Below are positions 5,089 through 8,713 of a stretch of DNA of 8,713 nucleotides, one piece after another (position 1 is the stretch's first letter; each line of letters starts with the position of its first letter). The stretch spans positions 1 to 8,713 of the forward strand of contig CANJKD010000064.1 of the NCBI GenBank assembly GCA_947474415.1, written 5' to 3'. The position numbers and the translations under genes are program-made. Below the pieces are notes generated by a model that was not told where the DNA came from, did not search any database, and saw only the letters and a program-made list of their open reading frames with translations. This DNA is from Burkholderiales bacterium. Its GTDB lineage: Bacteria; Pseudomonadota; Gammaproteobacteria; Burkholderiales; Burkholderiaceae_C.

Positions 5089-6191
5089 CCCGAAATTCCC
5101 AGGCGTCAAGCGTGTCGCACTCGCCTGTTGTGCTCGACATCGCCGGCCTCACGCTCAGCGCCGACGACCGCCGCCGCCTCCAGCACCCGCTCACCGGCGG
5201 GCTGATCCTGTTCGCGCGCAACTGGCAGAGCCGTGCCCAGCTCACCGAGCTGACGAGCGAGATCAAGTCGATCCGGCCGGACATGCTGGTCTGCGTGGAC
5301 CACGAAGGCGGCCGCGTGCAGCGTTTCCGTACCGACGGGTTCACGCACCTGCCGCCGATGCGCGTGCTGGGCGAGATGTGGATGAACGATGGCAAGCGCG
5401 GTGCGGGCAGCGGTGCCCTCGAAGCAACCGACGCCGCGACCGCCACCGGCCATGTGCTTGCCGCCGAGTTGCGCGCGTGTGGTGTCGACCTGAGCTTCAC
5501 GCCGGTGCTAGACCTCGACCATGGCGGCAGCAGCGTGATCGGTGACCGCGCCTTCCACCGTGATCCGCGTGTGGCCACGCTGCTCGCGAAAAGCCTGATG
5601 CACGGCCTGCTGCTGGCCGGCATGCACAACTGTGGCAAGCACTTCCCCGGCCACGGTTTCGTCAAGGCCGACAGCCATGTCGATGTGCCCGTTGACAAGC
5701 GCAGCCTGAAGGCGATCCTGGCCGATGATGCGAAGCCTTACGAATGGCTCAGCACGAGCCTGGCCAGCGTGATGCCGGCGCACGTGATCTACCCGAAGGT
5801 CGATGCGCAGCCGGCAGGCTTCTCGGCGCGCTGGCTGAAAGACATTTTGCGGATGCAACTCGGGTTCACCGGCGCGATCTTCAGCGACGACCTGAGCATG
5901 GCGGGCGCTCGTTGCATCAACGGTGGCGAGGTAACCTACGCCGAAGCTGCTTCGGTGGCGTTGAACGCGGGTTGCGACATGGTGCTGCTGTGCAACCAGT
6001 CGGAGGCCGGCATCGGCACGGTTGATGAACTGCTGGACGGCCTGCTAGAAGTGCAGGCCAGCAACCACTGGCAACCCGACCCCGACAGCGAGGCGCGCCG
6101 GCTCGACCTGCTGCCGCAGACCGCGCCCCTCACCTGGGACGAGTTGATGCACTCGCCGGTCTACCAGCGTTCGCTCGAACGACTGCCCTGA
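5085..6191 (+). CDS. nagZ: Beta-N-acetylhexosaminidase NagZ (glycoside hydrolase family 3)
   Basis: NagZ removes N-acetylglucosamine from GlcNAc-anhydroMurNAc peptides in the cytoplasm during peptidoglycan recycling; in several gammaproteobacteria its products influence AmpC beta-lactamase induction. The product has 368 residues, a single GH3 TIM barrel without the second domain of larger GH3 enzymes. LILFARNW and [12 protein letters not shown] match the N-terminal half. KHFPGHG at 185-191, followed by DSH at 196-198, gives the Asp196/His198 pair expected as general acid/base. FSDDLSM contains Asp268-Asp269, of which the first is expected to be the nucleophile. [11 protein letters not shown] follows. 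About 15 polar residues precede the core. The strong ribosome site and ATGA overlap with acpS make it the last gene of the operon. No ampC or ampR is visible nearby. Function is assigned with high confidence. Confidence 0.96.
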   Translation: MTRNSQASSVSHSPVVLDIAGLTLSADDRRRLQHPLTGGLILFARNWQSRAQLTELTSEIKSIRPDMLVCVDHEGGRVQRFRTDGFTHLPPMRVLGEMWMNDGKRGAGSGALEATDAATATGHVLAAELRACGVDLSFTPVLDLDHGGSSVIGDRAFHRDPRVATLLAKSLMHGLLLAGMHNCGKHFPGHGFVKADSHVDVPVDKRSLKAILADDAKPYEWLSTSLASVMPAHVIYPKVDAQPAGFSARWLKDILRMQLGFTGAIFSDDLSMAGARCINGGEVTYAEAASVALNAGCDMVLLCNQSEAGIGTVDELLDGLLEVQASNHWQPDPDSEARRLDLLPQTAPLTWDELMHSPVYQRSLERLP

Positions 6192-6201
6192 ATGACGCGT
6201 T

Positions 6202-6244
6202 GAAAAAGAAGAACCCCGCCGAAGCCAGAGCTTCGGCGGGGTTC
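6202..6244 (-). terminator. Intrinsic terminator of rne, possibly bidirectional
   Basis: GAACCCCGCCGAAGC (6211-6225) and GCTTCGGCGGGGTTC (6230-6244) form a perfect 15-bp stem with a 4-nt loop. Read on the - strand the stem is followed directly by TTCTTTTTC (complement of 6202-6210), so it is a textbook intrinsic terminator for rne, whose stop codon is 39 nt away. For the + strand operon the stem lies 19 nt after the nagZ stop but is followed by GGTTGGGG instead of a U-tract, so termination in that direction should be weaker or need another mechanism. Confidence 0.9.
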
Positions 6245-6283
6245 GGTTGGGGTGAGCCAACGAGGCAGTGGGCCAGTGAGGCG

Positions 6284-8713
6284 TCAGGCGTTCGGCTGTG
6301 AACCGCCCTGTGCGGTCTCGAACGGCAGCTTGAACTGTGATAGATCCTTGCGGGTCTCGACCAGCACCAATGGGCCTTCGTCCACCGCAGCCACTGGCTT
6401 GCGCTCGCGTGGCACATGGGCCGGCGCCGGCTGGCTGTCCATCGCGGCCTGGACCGCGCGGATCTTGTCGGCATCCGAGTTCACCCATTGCAGGCCGGCC
6501 GATTCGGCCACCGCTTGCAGCGAGTCCATCGGCAGCACGAAGGGCGCGTCCGGCGCGGCCACGGGTGGGGCCGCAACCGGTGCCGCAGCGGCAGGCGTTG
6601 CAATGGGTGCTGCAGCGGCAGGCGCTGCAACCGGTGCTGGTGTCACCACCGGCGCCGGCATCGATACCACCGGCGCTGAGGCGACAGCCTCGTCGGCCGT
6701 GACCGGTTCTGGCGCTGCGGCTGCGGCCACCACCATGGTTACCGGAACCGGCGCGGCCTCGACGATTGAGGTCGCCACCGGCGCAACCGCTTCCTGGAAG
6801 GTCTCGGTTGCAAGAGCGCCACCTTCGGTCAGGCCTTCGGCCGCTACTGCGCCATTGACCGCACCGTTGTCGGCACCCGCTTCCGGGCTGCGTTCGCGTC
6901 GATTGCGGTCACGGCCTCGGCCCCGCCGACGGCCTTCACCGGCGTCCGCCGACCCTTCCGTGCCTTCGCCAGCTGGGGCCTCGGGCACTGCCTGGGCTTG
7001 AACCGCTTCATCCATCGCGCCGACCGGGTGGCCCGCTTGTTCAGCGGACGGCGTTGCGGCTTGCCCGCCGTCAGTGCCGGCTGCATCGTCGCGGTCACGA
7101 CCGCCCCGACCGCCGCGACGGTTGCGGCGGCGTGCACCCTGGCGTTCGCCTTGGGGCTCGCCACCCTCGGGCGCATCGGCGCCGGGCGGGGTGTCGATGA
7201 ACGCCTCTGGCAGCGCGGTGTCTGCCACGACGGCATCTTCCGCTACCGGGTTGGGGCTGCGGGGCTCGCGGTCGACATGCGGGCCGCGGCGGCCCTCGCC
7301 TCGACCCTCACCGCGCGGTTCACCTCGGCGTTCACCGCGTGCCTCGCTCCGGCCCTCGGCGCGGTTCTCGCGCGGTGCGCGCTCTTCGCTGCGCGCAGCC
7401 TCCAGGGTGTCGACACGGGTGCCGTCTTGACCGGCAGGGCGCTCCGTGCGTTCGGTGCGACGGCCGCGGCCTTCACCACGGTCACCGCGTTCGCCACGGC
7501 CTTCGACGCGGGCCGGGCCACCCGCTTCGCCACGGGCACCTTCGGGTGGGCGGCCTTCGCCGCGCTCGCCACGATCACCTCGGCCTTCGCCGCGTTTGCC
7601 GTCACGGCCGGCTTCACGGCCGCCGCCTCGTGCCCCATCCCTGCCACCATCGCGTCCACCACGGCCGCCGCGTCCGCCACGGTCGCTGCGGCCCTCACGG
7701 CCGCCTTCACGTGATTCAGCGGGCTTCGCCACGGTGGTGGCTGGCTCGGCCGGTGCGGCCGTAGCGGGCTGCGCAGTCTCGCCACCGAACAGGCTCTTGA
7801 CCCAGCCGAAGAAGCCGCCTCCGGCCGGCACAGCAGCGGGCGCCAGTGCCGGTGCGGGTGCCGCAGCCACGGGTGCAGGCACTGCGACCGCCACCGGCTT
7901 GGGCACCGCCACGGGTGCCGGCGTCTCGGGCAGGATGCCCTTGATGACTGGCTCCTGCTTGGCCTTGGTCTTCTCGCGCCGCGTGATGCCGACTTCCTCT
8001 TCGGCCTCGTCGATCATCGTGTAGCTGGCCTGCAGATTTTCCAGGCGCGGATCGTCGTGACGAAGCCGCTCAAGGCGGTAGTTAGGCGTGTCGAGGTTCT
8101 TGTTCGGCACCAGCAGCACCGTGACGCGCTGCTTCAGCTCGATCTTGGTGATCTCGGTGCGCTTCTCGTTCAGCAGGAACGAGGTCACTTCCACCGGCAC
8201 CTGCACATGCACGGCGGCGGTGTTGTCCTTCATCGACTCTTCCTGAACCATGCGCAGGATCTGCAGCGCGCTCGATTCGGTGTCGCGGATGTGGCCGGTG
8301 CCGTTGCAACGCGGGCATGTGATGTGGCTGCCCTCAGACAGCGCCGGGCGCAGGCGCTGGCGGCTGAGTTCGAGCAGGCCGAACTTGCTGATCGAGCTGA
8401 ACTGCACGCGCGCACGGTCCTGGCGCAGCGCGTCGCGCAGCCGGGTCTCGACCTCGCGGCGGTTCTTCGACTCTTCCATATCGATGAAGTCGACGACGAT
8501 CAGGCCGCCCAGGTCGCGCAGGCGCATCTGGCGGGCGATCTCGTCGGCGGCCTCGAGGTTGGTGCGGGTCGCGGTTTCCTCGATGTCGCCGCCGCGGATG
8601 GCGCGCGCCGAGTTGACGTCGACTGACACCAGGGCTTCGGTATGGTCGATCACGATCGCGCCGCCGCTGGGCAATTGCACGGTGCGCGCGTAGGCGGATT
8701 CGATCTGGTGTTC
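6284..8713 (-). CDS. rne: Ribonuclease E, lacking its N-terminus at the window edge
   Basis: RNase E is the essential endonuclease and scaffold of the RNA degradosome, acting on mRNA decay and on rRNA and tRNA processing. The 809 residues visible begin in the catalytic domain at about E. coli residue 272; the S1 and 5'-sensor regions lie beyond 8713. The metal-binding aspartates D32 (SVDVNSAR) and D75 (VVDFIDM), 43 apart as in E. coli, and the zinc-link CPRC (133-136) are intact. [11 protein letters not shown] at 301-311 matches the amphipathic membrane-targeting helix. Then come an Arg/Gly-rich stretch (335-485), two more basic clusters (524-541, 595-608), an Ala/Pro/Val tract (about 643-724) and a less biased C-terminal segment, [16 protein letters not shown] onward (729-774), that I think is conserved in betaproteobacteria. 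It converges on nagZ and shares the terminator region. Confidence 0.97.
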   Translation of the reverse strand, partial: EHQIESAYARTVQLPSGGAIVIDHTEALVSVDVNSARAIRGGDIEETATRTNLEAADEIARQMRLRDLGGLIVVDFIDMEESKNRREVETRLRDALRQDRARVQFSSISKFGLLELSRQRLRPALSEGSHITCPRCNGTGHIRDTESSALQILRMVQEESMKDNTAAVHVQVPVEVTSFLLNEKRTEITKIELKQRVTVLLVPNKNLDTPNYRLERLRHDDPRLENLQASYTMIDEAEEEVGITRREKTKAKQEPVIKGILPETPAPVAVPKPVAVAVPAPVAAAPAPALAPAAVPAGGGFFGWVKSLFGGETAQPATAAPAEPATTVAKPAESREGGREGRSDRGGRGGRGGRDGGRDGARGGGREAGRDGKRGEGRGDRGERGEGRPPEGARGEAGGPARVEGRGERGDRGEGRGRRTERTERPAGQDGTRVDTLEAARSEERAPRENRAEGRSEARGERRGEPRGEGRGEGRRGPHVDREPRSPNPVAEDAVVADTALPEAFIDTPPGADAPEGGEPQGERQGARRRNRRGGRGGRDRDDAAGTDGGQAATPSAEQAGHPVGAMDEAVQAQAVPEAPAGEGTEGSADAGEGRRRGRGRDRNRRERSPEAGADNGAVNGAVAAEGLTEGGALATETFQEAVAPVATSIVEAAPVPVTMVVAAAAAPEPVTADEAVASAPVVSMPAPVVTPAPVAAPAAAAPIATPAAAAPVAAPPVAAPDAPFVLPMDSLQAVAESAGLQWVNSDADKIRAVQAAMDSQPAPAHVPRERKPVAAVDEGPLVLVETRKDLSQFKLPFETAQGGSQPNA
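6579..6632 (-). repeat. Two-copy 27-bp tandem repeat in the rne Ala/Pro tract
   Basis: Units 6579-6605 and 6606-6632 are direct tandem copies with 4 mismatches, adding nine in-frame residues of an Ala/Pro pattern (about residues 694-712 of the visible RNase E). Because the unit is a multiple of 3, copy number can change without a frameshift, so this is a likely length-variable spot in the disordered tail. Confidence 0.7.
7259..7711 (-). repeat. Degenerate Arg/Gly/Glu low-complexity coding tract of RNase E
   Basis: About 150 codons encode irregular RGG, RDG, GER and EGR units (visible residues 335-485), with very few other residues. At DNA level this is a degenerate, GC-rich quasi-repeat with no fixed period. 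Long open frames on the opposite strand arise from this bias and are not credible genes. By analogy with the arginine-rich region of E. coli RNase E, it is likely an RNA-binding segment. Confidence 0.75.

Noticed and set aside
7259..7711. CRISPR-like or minisatellite array
   Set aside because: The repetition has no fixed unit or spacers; it is degenerate codon-level repetition of Arg/Gly/Glu within RNase E.
6252..8626. Several long + strand open frames (6252-7001, 6998-7714, 7446-8024, 8057-8626)
   Set aside because: All are antisense to rne and follow from its low-complexity Arg/Gly and Ala/Pro coding bias; their products are Ala/Thr/Arg/Pro-rich without motifs.

Overview
The window is GC-rich DNA, almost certainly from a betaproteobacterium of the order Burkholderiales, and the protein sequences suggest the Rubrivivax/Leptothrix-like group. 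This is inferred from gene order, from the beta-type RNase E tail, and from a PdxJ of the NVNK-VHPRPDERH type. No rRNA or other taxonomic marker is present, so the genus is not determined.

Layout. Positions 1-6191 form one co-directional + strand gene string: the C-terminal part of lepB (signal peptidase I), a DUF4845 single-pass membrane protein, rnc (RNase III), era (ribosome assembly GTPase), recO (recombination mediator), pdxJ (vitamin B6 synthesis), acpS (holo-ACP synthase) and nagZ (beta-N-acetylglucosaminidase). The core rnc-era-recO-pdxJ-acpS is the well-known proteobacterial order, also found in E. coli. nagZ is attached by a 4-nt ATGA overlap with acpS. Facing this string from the right is the 3' two-thirds of rne (RNase E) on the - strand, 6284-8713, whose 5' end lies beyond the window. 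A strong 15-bp stem-loop at 6211-6244 lies between the converging units and carries its U-tract on the rne side.

Function. The string mixes protein export, RNA processing and ribosome assembly (rnc, era), DNA repair, cofactor and lipid-carrier activation (pdxJ, acpS) and peptidoglycan recycling (nagZ). It is a housekeeping region. I see no phage, IS, CRISPR, toxin-antitoxin or defence genes.

The most interesting structure is in the three longer gaps of the operon (era-recO 110 nt, recO-pdxJ 166 nt, pdxJ-acpS 124 nt). Each is filled with palindrome-rich sequence. Each also contains a short open frame (33, 57 and 42 codons) whose stop codon overlaps the start codon of the next gene; two of them also overlap the stop codon of the gene before. 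The pdxJ and acpS leaders share an exact 11-mer (TCGACGTACCC) at the same distance from both start codons. These may be coupling micro-ORFs, or extragenic repeat elements inserted between genes. The sequence alone does not settle which.
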